Source of the DNA: Meconema thalassinum
Lineage: Eukaryota; Arthropoda; Insecta; Orthoptera; Tettigoniidae
DNA: 64,000 nucleotides
Assembly (NCBI GenBank): GCA_946902985.2
Contig: OX336388.2
Location: 1,502,964,545 to 1,503,028,544 of the forward strand
Reading direction: 5' to 3'
The notes beneath the pieces were generated by a model. The model was not told the DNA's origin. It did not search any database and worked only from the letters and a program-made list of their open reading frames with translations. Made by a program: the position numbers and the translations under genes. Shown one piece after another: positions 1-9,169 of the stretch (within the stretch, counting starts at the first letter, position 1; the number at the start of each line of letters is the position of its first letter).

Positions 1-11
1 AAGAGAGAATA

Positions 12-97
12 TACTGTAGAACTTTGGCCTATCTGGCTTTTTGTTATCCGGCTTCACCTTACACCACATTAGGCCGGATAGCCAAGAGTCTACTGTA
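12..97. mobile_element. Tigger/pogo-like miniature element (MITE), about 86 bp
   Basis: The two ends are imperfect inverted copies: the left end reads TACTGTAGAACTTTGGCC and the reverse complement of the right end reads TACAGTAGACTCTTGGC, followed on both sides by a TATC(T/C)GGC string. Both ends begin with TA, as expected of pogo/Tigger elements that insert at TA. There is no coding capacity. The assignment rests on the terminal sequence and size only. The element directly abuts the Penelope-like fragment that follows. Confidence 0.4.
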
Positions 98-400
98 TAC
101 AAATTAGAATGCTCAATAAGTCAAGCAAGTTACATAGGACAATCCAGAAGAAATTTATGTTACCAAGAACACTACAACGCAATAAAATATACAGGATTTT
201 CAACCAAGAGTACTCGTGGAAAGTAAACATTCATAAATATGCCTATCATTTGACAGAGACCGCAAAAAATGACACTACATCCAAAATGGCATAATCATGA
301 ACACTTTGGAACAAATTGAAATATATCTAGATCAAAGACTCAACCCTACTAAAAATCTCAATGAAATTACAGATAAATACACCATAATAACAAATAAGAA
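92..400 (+). pseudogene. Penelope-like element, GIY-YIG endonuclease fragment
   Basis: Three consecutive frames give pieces of one decayed protein. Positions 95-220 encode VYKLEC...ASYIGQSRRNL, the GIY-YIG core with its Y, YIGQ and R residues, followed by an EH pair. Positions about 215-290 encode HKYAYHLTE in another frame, and 297-390 encode MNTLEQIEIY in a third. The order endonuclease core, then (A/F)xHL, then a tail with LEQIEI is what Penelope-like retroelements show at the C-terminus of their single protein. No reverse transcriptase part precedes it, so this is a 5'-truncated, frame-shifted copy. A GIY-YIG domain from another source is possible, but the tail favours Penelope. Confidence 0.55.
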
Positions 401-1191
401 AAGCATTTCTAAACCACCCTCATTCCTGCAATTATGTCCTCTCCCACTAGTACCCCCTCTGTTAACTCGCCCACTCGATTCTCAGATGCCAGGGGCACAT
501 GACAGCAACAACCTACTACTGTAACTAACATTTCTGATGTCAAACACACACTAACAAATAGCTAAGTAACAAAAGACAAGTCAGTTGCTACACAGAGCCA
601 AGAGCACAAAATCATAAGAATCAAAAACACATACTTTTTTGCATACTTTCGCCCACCAACTAGTTTCATTCTTCTGTTTTCTCTTCAATTAAATTTTGTT
701 TTCTTTTCTCCATGTTACCATCAAAAGATGACAATATAACTGGATGACATGCCCAACAATATTACTAGGATTCCCCATTGAATTTTTATTTTTTAACTTT
801 TATTATGTTAGCCGCTATGACCAAAAATTTTGATTCATAACCAGATTGTAAATACAGTTTAAAGAACTTTTTCATAATTTTACTCACTGATGTATTGCAT
901 GAGCCTTATAATTTTATGGTCCATGGTTACATAAAAGAGTTTATTATTACTCTTATCAAGTGACTACATCTTTCTTAAAACATTACAAAACAGTCAGTGG
1001 GCATTTAAGAAGGGTTTTATGTTTAAATGTTTTTTTCACAAAAGAAGTTCTCCATGGTACAGAGAGAATCCACAAATAAGACAATTATAATGAAAAGAGT
1101 TGACTATTAAAAAAAAAAAAAAAAAAAAAAAAAACACAACAACAGAATAATTAAAAGAAAAGCTGTGAAATTATATAAACAGTATTATGGT
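401..1191. other. AT-rich intergenic sequence with a 26 bp poly(A) tract
   Basis: No coding exon or recognisable element is seen here. A run of 26 A lies at 1109-1134. The sequence is generally A+T rich and ends at the target-site duplication of the LINE copy that follows. Confidence 0.6.
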
Positions 1192-1204
1192 TTATGTAAC
1201 TATT

Positions 1205-4200
1205 CATCATCATCTTGCACAGTTTCCAGCCACTGGCCGGGTCTGTTTGGAACACAAGCCTCTCCAACGTCTTCTGTCTTCCCACCATCTCTCAGCCTCC
1301 ACCCTTGTCCAGTCTTCTCCTCTCTTCTTCACGCTTTCTTCCACCCCCTTCAGCCACCTGTCTCTCGGTCTTCCCCTCGGTCTCTTTCCTTCCCACTTCG
1401 TCTCATGTACTCTCCTGGGTATCCTCTTCTCCTCCATTCGTTTTACATGTCCATACCATCTAAGTCTAGATTTCTCTATACCATCCTGTAATGGTTCCTC
1501 CTTCATTAATTCTCTGGTCCTCTCATTTCTTATTCTGTCCATCTTTGTAGCTCCAATACTGCTTCTCAAGAACCTCATCTCACTGGCCTGTATTTTGCTC
1601 TTCTCCCTTCCTTTCATAACCCAGGTCTCCGAGGCATACGTCAGGATAGGGACATAGTACGTCCGATATATGATCTTTTTGCTGTTCTGAGGGACATCCT
1701 TGCTCCATAACATGCTTCTCACACTCCTCCGAAATGCTTCTGCCTGCCTCCCCCGCTCATTTATTTCTCTATCGTTTCTTCCATTATCTTGTATCAGGCT
1801 TCCCAGATACTTAAAACTCTCCACTTTCTTCAGCTGTTCCCCACCAATTGTTATTCCCGTTGTGGTTCTTTCCTTCTTCCTTGTTGTGATCACCATCTCA
1901 CTCTTATTTATGCTAAATTTCATCCCATATCCTTGTATTATTCCTTCCCACACGTCCAACTGTTCCTGTACCTCCTCCTCCTTGTTTCCCCAAATCATCA
2001 AATCATCTGCAAACACCATTGCTTTCATCTTTCCGTCCCCAATTACTTGTGCCACTCGGGTCATTATGTCATCCATCACCACAATGAAAAGTAACTGTGA
2101 CAGTGCACTTCCTTGTTTCAGGCCGTTTCTTTGTTCCAACCAGTCAGATCTCTCTCCTCCCACTTTCACACAGCTCACGCTTCCCTTGTACATCTCCTTT
2201 ATCCTCTTTATAGTCCATTTCTCTACTCCTCTATCCTCCAGGGACTTCCATACTTTGTTTCTGCATACACTGTCATATGCTTTCTCAATGTCCAGGAAGG
2301 CCATCAGTAGATCTGTTCCATACTCATAGTGCTGTTCTTGTAACTGCCTTACAGCAAAAATCAAATCCACTGTGGACCTTCCTGCTCTGAAGCCATGTTG
2401 TTCTTCCCTCATCCCTCCTTCTATCCTTGTCCTAATTCTCTTTTCCAAAACTTTCTCGAAGATCTTTGCACAATGACTCATCAGTGTTATTCCCCGATAG
2501 TTTCTGCAATCTGTTCTACTACCTTTCTTGAAGATCGGGACAATGATTCCTTTTTTCCAGTCCTCTGGGGTCTTCCTTTCCTTCCATGCTGTCCTCATCA
2601 CTCGGTACAGCCACTGTATCCCCACCTCTCCTGCTGCTCTCACCATCTCCACACTCAACTCATCCACACCCGGTGCCTTCCCTCCTTTCATCTTGTTCAC
2701 TGCATCTTCCACTTCTTTCCATGTTAAGTCCTTTTCTGTTTGCAGTTCGTCTTCCTCTTCCCCGATTTCTTCCTCCTCACCATCTTTTCCATTTGGGTTC
2801 AGAAGTTCTTCAAAATATTCTTTCCACATTTTCTTCAGTTCTTCCCTATTTTCTATCTCTTGTCCCCTTTTGTTCACCATTCTAACATAATCCGTAGGAT
2901 CCTTCCGCCTCTTATTTTTTACCATCCCATACAGGACCTTTTTTGTACCTTCACTATCCTCCTCCATCATCTTTGTCCACTCTTCCATCCACTTCCTTCT
3001 CTCCTCAGCCACCACTCTCTTCGCCTCCTTCTTTCTTTCCTGGTACTCTTCCCTTGTCTCTACCGTCCTATTTTGATACCACCTCCTAAAGGCTCTATTC
3101 TTTTCCCTTACTATATCTTTTGTCTTCTCATTCCACCATGGTGTTTCCTTCCACCTCTTCTTACTACTTGTCCTCCCACATACTGCTTCTGCTGCACCCA
3201 CTAGTGTCTTCTTAAATCTAGCCCATTCCTCTTCCACCCCTCTTTCTTCATCTGTTGGAATTCCTTCCTTTACCATTTTGAGGTACTCGACCCTTCTATC
3301 CCCTTCTTTCAGTTTCCATATCCTTATACGTCTTTCCTGGTTCTCAGTCCCTTTCTTCTCCTTACTCCCTCTCAGGTTCATTACCAGTAATCGATGGTCG
3401 CTATCCAGGTTCTCTGATGGTATAACCTTGATGTCCGTGATGTTCTTATTTAGTTCTTTCTCATACAGTATATAGTCGACCACCGACTTCCTGGTCAAGT
3501 CATCACTGTACCATGTGATTGTGTGGCTCTCTCTTTTCTTAAACCAGGAGTTCCCAACTAGCAGGCTGTTCCTCTGGCAGAAGTCCAACAGTCTCTTTCC
3601 TTCCTCATTTCTTCCACCCCAACCCTCTGGTCCTAGAACACTCTCATAACCTTGTCTTTCTCTTCCTACATGGGCATTGAGGTCCCCCATAACAATCATA
3701 TTTCTTCCTACCAGCTGCTTCTGCAATTCCTCTTCAAACTCCTCCTTCTCTTCAGAAGCGCAGCCTACTTGTGGGGCATACACTTGCACTATTTCTAAGG
3801 TCTCTCCCCTCAGTGCTACTTTCACTTTCATCATCCTATCACTTATTCTCCTCACTTCTTCTTTTAAACCATCTCGTACTACTACTCCCACTCCATTCCT
3901 CTTTCCCTCTTCGTTCCCACTCCAGTACAGTCTATAGCCTTTTCTCAGTACTCTCCTTCCTTCCCCTTTCCACTTTGTTTCTGCCAATCCCAATAAATCC
4001 AACTTCCTTCTTTCCATCATATCCACTATCTCCTCCACCTTCCCCGTCAGCGTTCTTAGGTTTAAAGTTCCAAATCTTAGTCCGTGTGTACAGCCGTGTC
4101 GTCGTCTATTAAATCCATCCTGTCCGAGGCTCGTTCCATTTTTGAAAGCATTTGGTTTTATCCACTACTGGCTTGCTGGGCCTATCGTAGCTTCACCAGA

Positions 4201-4357
4201 GCCCCGTTAGCCGTCACTTTTCAGGGTTCCTGTAGGACCTTCACAGCTACCGTAACGGTCCCGGGGCACACGAAGTCCCCACTGTACTTCGCCCCTACAG
4301 GCAATCCCCTACTTTGTGCCGTTGCCCGTCTCCCACGACGTGGACGAGGGGTTGGAC
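1205..4357 (-). mobile_element. RTE-type non-LTR retrotransposon, copy 1 (near full length)
   Basis: A single-ORF LINE lies on the minus strand, with endonuclease then reverse transcriptase. It is bounded by the 13 bp direct repeat TTATGTAACTATT at 1192-1204 and 4358-4370, the footprint of target-primed insertion; the last few bases at the 5' side may be shared with the element. The 3' end is a short (GAT)n tail directly after the ORF. Two further copies in this window (37997-41157 and 41624-43900) are almost identical, so the family moved recently. The 5' UTR is at least 190 bp and GC-rich compared with its surroundings. Copy 2 continues past the point where copy 1 stops, so copy 1 may be slightly 5' truncated or copy 2 may simply run into different flanking sequence. 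Confidence 0.92.
1210..4038 (-). CDS. LINE endonuclease-reverse transcriptase polyprotein (copy 1)
   Basis: The protein nicks target DNA and copies the element RNA into it. From the N-terminus it has an APE-type endonuclease (about residues 1-230) with AETKW, QVYAPQ, GDLNAHVG and SDHRLL, which supply the usual Glu, Tyr, Asp/Asn and Asp-His residues. A charged linker follows. The reverse transcriptase (about 430-740) has GKAPG, FLDIEKAYDS, GLKQGSALS and FADDLMIWG. The C-terminal region has LRWYGHVKRMEE and RGRPRDRW, typical of RTE-like proteins. The listed start is a GTG. The frame stays open upstream to a TAG at 4165-4167, and that extension encodes GTLNLRTL, the expected first endonuclease strand, so the true protein probably starts further 5' without an obvious ATG. 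One oddity is Gln in place of the conserved Pro in the SALSP motif, present in the other two copies. The stop lies in the 3' GAT repeat. Confidence 0.9.
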   Translation of the reverse strand: MEEIVDMMERRKLDLLGLAETKWKGEGRRVLRKGYRLYWSGNEEGKRNGVGVVVRDGLKEEVRRISDRMMKVKVALRGETLEIVQVYAPQVGCASEEKEEFEEELQKQLVGRNMIVMGDLNAHVGRERQGYESVLGPEGWGGRNEEGKRLLDFCQRNSLLVGNSWFKKRESHTITWYSDDLTRKSVVDYILYEKELNKNITDIKVIPSENLDSDHRLLVMNLRGSKEKKGTENQERRIRIWKLKEGDRRVEYLKMVKEGIPTDEERGVEEEWARFKKTLVGAAEAVCGRTSSKKRWKETPWWNEKTKDIVREKNRAFRRWYQNRTVETREEYQERKKEAKRVVAEERRKWMEEWTKMMEEDSEGTKKVLYGMVKNKRRKDPTDYVRMVNKRGQEIENREELKKMWKEYFEELLNPNGKDGEEEEIGEEEDELQTEKDLTWKEVEDAVNKMKGGKAPGVDELSVEMVRAAGEVGIQWLYRVMRTAWKERKTPEDWKKGIIVPIFKKGSRTDCRNYRGITLMSHCAKIFEKVLEKRIRTRIEGGMREEQHGFRAGRSTVDLIFAVRQLQEQHYEYGTDLLMAFLDIEKAYDSVCRNKVWKSLEDRGVEKWTIKRIKEMYKGSVSCVKVGGERSDWLEQRNGLKQGSALSQLLFIVVMDDIMTRVAQVIGDGKMKAMVFADDLMIWGNKEEEVQEQLDVWEGIIQGYGMKFSINKSEMVITTRKKERTTTGITIGGEQLKKVESFKYLGSLIQDNGRNDREINERGRQAEAFRRSVRSMLWSKDVPQNSKKIIYRTYYVPILTYASETWVMKGREKSKIQASEMRFLRSSIGATKMDRIRNERTRELMKEEPLQDGIEKSRLRWYGHVKRMEEKRIPRRVHETKWEGKRPRGRPRDRWLKGVEESVKKRGEDWTRVEAERWWEDRRRWRGLCSKQTRPVAGNCAR

Positions 4358-4370
4358 TTATGTAACTATT

Positions 4371-4558
4371 AAATGTTACTATTTTAGAGATGCTAAAATT
4401 TTTCTCTGGATGAATGTATGTATGCATGCATGTATCTTTAATGTACTGTATTAGTAAAACTAACATAGGTTTCTTGCATTTAAGCATCCTCAAATGCCAG
4501 GAGAGAGCCTAACTGACAATGCAGCAGCAATAACAGCAGACAGAACATTTGTTATCGA
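4371..4558. other. Unassigned sequence between mobile elements
   Basis: Short AT-rich stretch after the LINE target-site duplication. No coding or repeat signature is seen. Confidence 0.4.
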
Positions 4559-4739
4559 TATCTTTCACACTAATGTCCAAGTTAGTACACAGCCTCGGCA
4601 TAATACCTTTAAAAACTTTATTCTTCACACATATATTTGCTAAAAATATTCTTTTAAATAAGTTAATAAAAACCCACTCTATCTATTTCTTAAAAATGAA
4701 TATAAAAGCCATATATTGAAGGGACACAGGCAAACTGAT

Positions 4740-5126
4740 AATAATAATAATAATAATAATAATATCGTATGGCCTCGGGTGCCGGGTGCAAGCTTTAATT
4801 GACACCCAGAGGGTAGCTTGCATGTCGAATTTCGTCGTTCTTTTGAACGCTATGAAAGTCAAGGAGGTTAGATATCTAAGCTCCTTGACCTACAGCGCTT
4901 TCTAGTAGAGAATGGAGGACCTTTGTGTTGGCGGAATATCCCGAGATTAATTTTGCCATTGAACACGGCCTACTGAATTCAAATGGGTTCTTTAACTTGC
5001 CAAAACCGTATGACATCCATGTCGAGATTTTTGTCGCCTTTCAAAAATCACTTACCACGGCCAGGGGCGAACCTGCAATCTTGGGGTTGGTAATCCGACA
5101 CGTTAACCACTCACCCACCGTGGCAA
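4740..5126 (-). mobile_element. tRNA-derived SINE (SINE 1)
   Basis: The element is flanked by the 13 bp direct repeat CAGGCAAACTGAT (4727-4739 and 5127-5139) and is absent from the paralogous site at 8484-8727. On the minus strand the head holds an A-box-like TGGGTGAGTGG (5107-5117) and a B box GGTTCGCCCCT (5063-5073), as in tRNA-derived SINEs. The 3' end, at the left, has the string GCCATACGATA followed by a (TTA)n tail. There is no coding capacity, and it depends on a LINE for movement. Confidence 0.85.
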
Positions 5127-5206
5127 GCAGGCAAACTGATTAGAACCCTTGACTATGACAAGAGATTCACTAAACAGGCATTCCAAGCTGGAGTTTATGT
5201 TATAGG

Positions 5207-5990
5207 TAGGGACCTGAAAAAATCGCATTTGCGAAAAATGCGAATTTTTAAATTTCGTACAGAATCCAAGTCTACGTTAATTTTAATGTAAAAAAAAAAA
5301 AAAAAATTACGCCTAAATCAAAGTGCGACAAAATGCGAATTGTGACCCAAAATGCGAAAATACCAAATAAGTGCGATTTTATAGCGAAATTACTTTAAAT
5401 TTGCTAATTTATTTGCGAATTTGTTTATTAAACAAAAGAAAATGTTTAGTAGGTGGCCTAATTGCTCACTAGCGATACCTCATCTCAGACTCGTAGGTTG
5501 CTATGCATATTGGTCGATATAAAAATCGATTTCTGTATCGATACGAACTTTCGACTATCTATAACTTATTCAGACAGCTGGCGAACGAAACTAGTTTGTG
5601 TACTTGGCGCATCGTGGCGACTGGTGGTTTGTCGAACACGTGGACTTCGCTAAACGGAAAATTTTGCGGCTTGCCGCTTGAATAGTAACCTTATTCTTTT
5701 TGTAACCTTCAAGCACTTCAAGGTTCAAAATATTTTTCTAGAAAAGGGATGTACTGCTGTAACTGCTCATGAAAGAGCACAGCAGTACGCTAATCATGGC
5801 TTTTATTGTTCCGACTCTGCAACAGTAACCTTAATGTGTATTTAAACAATATAATGTGTCGCCAATAATGGCATGTAGTCGGTAAGAATCCAGAAAGAAA
5901 TATATGCTAAATTTCCAAAAATAGATGCTAAATAGGGAAGAAATAAATGCTAATTTAAAGGAAAATAGATGCTAAATTTTCAGGTCCCTA
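5207..5990. mobile_element. Non-autonomous hAT element, 784 bp
   Basis: It is flanked by the 8 bp direct repeat GTTATAGG (5199-5206 and 5991-5998) and ends in inverted repeats TAGGGACCTGAAAA. An 8 bp duplication is the hallmark of hAT transposons. The uninterrupted site at 8711-8720 confirms the insertion. Repeated AAATGCGAA-type strings lie near the left end and AAATAGATGCTAAAT-type strings near the right. A short frame at about 5735-5845 (ERAQQYANHGFYC) may be a relic of a transposase zinc finger, but this is weak. Confidence 0.8.
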
Positions 5991-6021
5991 GTTATAGGAT
6001 AGCCAGTGGAACCTATTTTTG

Positions 6022-6104
6022 TTGTAAGACTAACTATGGAAAAACACTGGGAACATGGAAAAGACATGATTATGACCTTCATTGACTTCGAAAAGGCATA
6101 TGAG
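6022..6104 (+). pseudogene. LINE reverse transcriptase fragment (motif A)
   Basis: Reads MTFIDFEKAYE, preceded by EKHWEHGKD, matching the FLDIEKAYDS block of the window's RTE-type LINEs. It is too short to be functional. It probably belongs to the same decayed LINE as 7765-8480, split by the Tigger remnant that begins near 6135. Confidence 0.65.
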
Positions 6105-6134
6105 AAGAAATAATACAAATGTCTTTAATGATAC

Positions 6135-6624
6135 GAATGAAGTGCTTAAATTGAACATCCTGTGAGCAATGCATATGCTCACAGGAGCTTGAAAAATGGT
6201 AACTAAGGAAACCATCTCAAATTGCTTTAAAAAGGCTGGATTTAATGAAATGAGCACTCACGACAAAGACTGTGACAAAGCAGGAGTGGACATGCATAAT
6301 TGGGTGCAGGTATCTAACAATTTACCCATCACTTTTGAAGAATTTGTGGCTTGTGATGATGATGATGCCATCACTACATGCATCCAGGATGTTGAGGAGA
6401 TCTGCAAAGGTGAAGTAAAGCAAAATGATGAAGATATCGAAGAAGAAGAAGAAGATGATGTTAGGGATGAAGGAATGCAACCACCATCATTCAGTGAAGC
6501 TGATGCCAGCATAGACATTGTCTGGAGATTTGTCACAGCATTTAAAGTGGACAACTCTGTTATACCTAGACAGAGTAAATCAATTGGAGATGGACATTTT
6601 GAACCTAAAATCCAACAGTGCTAA
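6135..6624 (+). pseudogene. Tigger (pogo) transposase, C-terminal fragment
   Basis: An open frame starts at 6196, and the same frame continues 5' with stop codons to about 6135 (LNIL, then AMHML). It is collinear with the C-terminal part of the Tigger transposase at 35341-36582: LNIL.AMHM, then ETISNCFKKAGF, then ITFEEF. An acidic stretch of EEEEEDD and a final PPSFSEADA segment follow, as usual at Tigger C-termini. The catalytic part is missing and two in-frame stops lie upstream, so this is a relic. The C-terminal tail is more complete here than in the element at 35341. Confidence 0.75.
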
Positions 6625-7757
6625 AAAGCAGACTACCATTTTTGATTACTGTATTTCAAAAAATGAGACACTGTGAAAGTTGTGTAAATATGTGTTGTAT
6701 ATAGGAAAAGTAACTCGATATATTATATTACTGTAATTGTGTAAGTATTTTGTGGATGTTTTAATTTTGTAGTGTGCTGGGAAACTACGATCTTTGACTA
6801 CTGTATTAGTGCTACAGAAAAAGTTGTAATTACAGTATAGTGTGTAGGGTAGGTATCTCCTCGTTTTATTGTTGTTCATCATCATCATCATTTCCCCTTA
6901 TCCAGCTCCTGCCGGGTCGGGGTATTTATGGCACTTCTCCACTTTCCTCTTTCCTTCCACCATTCTTCTTCCACGATCTTGTCCCAGTCCAGATTTCTTT
7001 TTCTTACGCTGTTCTTCACTGAATCAATCCACCTTGTTCTAGGTCTTCCTCTTGCTCTCTTACCCTTGCACTTCGCCTCCAGCATCTGTCTTGGTATTCT
7101 ATTTTCCTCCATCCTCCTTACATGTCCAAACCACCTTAGTTTATTCTTCTCAATTCTCTCATTTAGTTTTCCCATCCCAACTTCCTTCCTAACATCTTCA
7201 TTCCTCACTCTGTCTTTCCTATCATACTTCTTAGGAATTTCATTTCACTGGCTTGGATTCTACTCTCTTGCCTGCTTGTCAGGGTCCAAGTCTCAGCTGC
7301 ATAAGTTAATATGGGAACATAGTACACTTCATACATTACCTCCTTGCTTTTCCTTGGTACTTCCTTATCCCAAACAAGTTTTCTTACACTTAGATAGAAT
7401 GCATTGCTCTGCTGTACCCTCCTGCCAATCTCCATGTCCAACCTACCAGTTTGCATCAATTCACTTCCTAGGTATTTGAACGTGTCCACAATTTCCAAAC
7501 TCTGACTTCCAATTTTCACAGTGCCCTTTCCTTGTCTTTCCCCTCTTGTCATCACCATGGTCTTGCTTTTCTCTATACTATGGCTTATTGTTGTTGTTGT
7601 TGTGTTAATTATGTGTGTTGGTGCAATTCATGTCAATACAGGCAAAGAGTTCTGGAAAAGGTTTGCTTTCTATCGAAACCTTGATTTAAGTTAAACCCCC
7701 ATTAAAGGCTAAAAAGTACCGGAACCTAGAAAAACGTTAAATAGGTGTTCTACTGTA
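6625..7757 (+). mobile_element. Tigger remnant 3' region with terminal repeat, split by a LINE fragment
   Basis: After the transposase fragment, non-coding sequence runs to a Tigger-like end at 7731-7757 (reverse complement TACAGTAGAACACCTATTTA). It is interrupted by the LINE fragment 6877-7584. The matching 5' terminal repeat was not found, so the element is 5' truncated. LINE sequence resumes immediately after 7757, which implies that Tigger inserted into that LINE. Confidence 0.6.
6877..7584 (-). pseudogene. RTE-type LINE, second family, 5'-truncated and frameshifted
   Basis: This is the C-terminal part of a LINE protein. Frame 7205-7584 holds FKYLGSELMQTGRLDMEI, YVPILTYAAETW and IQASEMKFLRS. 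A frameshift near 7205 leads into 6888-7208 with LRWFGHVRRMEE and KRARGRPRTRW. It is clearly related to, but diverged from, the three LINE copies in the window. The 3' end is (GAT)n. A direct repeat TTATTGTTGTT flanks it at 6866-6876 and 7585-7595, although low complexity weakens that evidence. It is nested in the Tigger remnant and not functional. Confidence 0.8.
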
Positions 7758-7764
7758 TTGAGAA

Positions 7765-8480
7765 ATAGGAAATGAAAATCAGTGTAAAGAAAAGTAAGAC
7801 AATGGTAATGAAAAGAGGAAAAATAGAAGGAAAAGGGATTGTTAAAATTGGAGATGTAGATTGGAAGTAGTAGAGCACTTCAAATATTTAGGAAGTGAAT
7901 TGATGGAAAGTGCAAGATTGGATATGGAGATCAAGAAGAGAATAAAATGTGAGAGTGTTTTCTACCATCAGGTTTGAAGTTTAATTTGGAATGAAGACAT
8001 ATCACTGAAGGCTATAGAAGTGTTGTACAAGACCTATTACTTACCAATAATGACGTATGGAACAGAAACTTGGCCAATGACGAGGAGAGATGAGAGTAGA
8101 ATACAGGCAGCCAAAATGAAATTCCTGAGGAGTATGGTACAGAAGACTAGGACAGATAGAGTGAGAAATGAAGACATTCGAAAGGAAGTGAATATATAAG
8201 CTGAATTATAAGCTGGAGCAGAACAGATTGAGATGGTATGGACATGTGAAAAGGATGAATGATGAAAGAATGCCGAAACAAGTGATGGAGAGACGGATGA
8301 CTGGAAAGAGAGGATGAGGAAGACGTCGAGTACGGTGGATGGATTTGGTGAAGGACAGTGTGAGAGAACGAACCCTGGAGTAGAGTTCAGTGGTTGAGGA
8401 AGGATGGTGGACAGATTAAAATGGAGGGATGTCATATTTTCTCTGAAGCAACTTAGGCTGGAAAACGGAAATTGATAATG
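7765..8480 (+). pseudogene. RTE-type LINE C-terminal region, heavily decayed
   Basis: Plus-strand pieces in changing frames read MKISVKKSKTMVMKRG, YLPIMTYGTETW, AKMKFLRSMVQKT, LRWYGHVKRMNDERMPKQ and WMDLVKDSVRERTLE, in the order found in the LINE proteins here. Several stops and frameshifts are present. It ends at a GATAATGATGAT tail. It appears to be the downstream part of the LINE whose motif A lies at 6022-6104. Confidence 0.75.
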
Positions 8481-8483
8481 ATG

Positions 8484-8727
8484 ATCTTTCACACTGAAGT
8501 ATGTCACAGTTAGTACACCACCTGGGCATAATACCTTTCAAAACTTTTAATCTTGACACACATATATTCACTAAATAATAAAAACTCACTCTTTCTATTT
8601 CTTAAAAAGAAATATCAAAGCCATAACTTGAAGGGACATAGGCAACCTGATTAGAACCCTTGACTATGACGAGAGATCCACTAAACAGGCATCCCGAGCT
8701 TGAGTTTATATGTTATAGGGTAGCCAG
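8484..8727. repeat. ~245 bp repeat S, copy 2 (uninterrupted)
   Basis: Continuous counterpart of the broken copy at 4559-6006. The two copies lie in direct orientation on either side of the decayed LINE. This copy lacks the SINE and hAT insertions. Confidence 0.75.
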
Positions 8728-8739
8728 CTCCTTTGTGCT

Positions 8740-8905
8740 TCTCCTCCTGTATGAGAATCATGCAGGTTCTTGGATTGCATCACGTGTGGCTGAGAGATTC
8801 CTTACCAGACCATACAAAGACATTTAAATTCTTGGCAGAGGCAGAAGTTGAACCCAGGATCTCAAGGATAACAACCATTTTGCTAGGCACTATACATTGT
8901 GGAGG
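8740..8905 (-). mobile_element. Possible tRNA-derived SINE relic
   Basis: On the minus strand, a B-box-like GGTTCAACTTC (near 8848) follows an A-box-like TGCCTAGCAAAATGG at SINE-like spacing. No target-site duplication or clear tail was found, so this is a weak call. Confidence 0.3.
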
Positions 8906-8948
8906 TTCTACCTATGCTATTCAAACTTAAAATGTGGCGTATACTTAC

Positions 8949-9169
8949 TCCTGCTCATTAATTGCACAATTAGGGTTTCCTCTCATAGAGCGGGTCTTGG
9001 GGTCATAATAAGCAGAATTAGGATCTAAATTCCTCAGATACTTGGCAGTATCTTCTCGAATGCGGAGGTTTCTCACAGTAATTCGCTGTTTACTGTCCAC
9101 CTTGGTTCCAGGCATGTCAACTTCATCCACATATTTATCCTCATCGTCTTTATCCTCCATGTCTTCTGA
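8949..9169 (-). CDS. slu7: SLU7 pre-mRNA splicing factor, downstream internal exon
   Basis: SLU7 acts in the nucleus in the second step of pre-mRNA splicing and helps choose the 3' splice site. This 221 bp exon encodes an acidic start ([13 protein letters not shown]), then [25 protein letters not shown] and [19 protein letters not shown], which I recognise as the conserved central block of SLU7. On the minus strand it begins after a pyrimidine-rich tract and CAG at position 9169, in phase 0, and ends with GGA before the consensus donor GTAAGT (8943-8948), leaving two bases of a split codon. The phase matches the exon at 21956-22146. The frame reaches a stop if read past the donor, which supports splicing there. 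No following exon was recognised in 1-8942. Confidence 0.88.

Larger units (their letters stand above)
4559..6006. repeat. ~245 bp repeat S, copy 1, split by a SINE and a hAT miniature element
   Basis: Pieces 4559-4739, 5140-5206 and 5999-6006 match, in order, the continuous sequence 8484-8727 (for example CATAATACCTTT, ATTAGAACCCTTGACTATGA and TTATAGG). The gaps are exactly the SINE and the hAT element listed below. The intact copy at 8484-8727 is therefore the empty-site version of both insertions. The identity of the repeat itself is unknown. Confidence 0.75.

Noticed and set aside
1165..3937. Numerous Ser/Pro/Phe-rich plus-strand frames opposite LINE copy 1 (and the same opposite copies 2 and 3)
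   Set aside because: They are antisense shadows of the Glu/Lys/Arg-rich LINE protein and recur identically with each copy.
5063..5117. tRNA gene
   Set aside because: A and B boxes are present, but the sequence does not fold as a tRNA and is the head of a SINE with a target-site duplication. The same applies at 15055 and 18454.
8037..8507. 156-residue minus-strand frame
   Set aside because: Antisense shadow of the decayed LINE on the plus strand.
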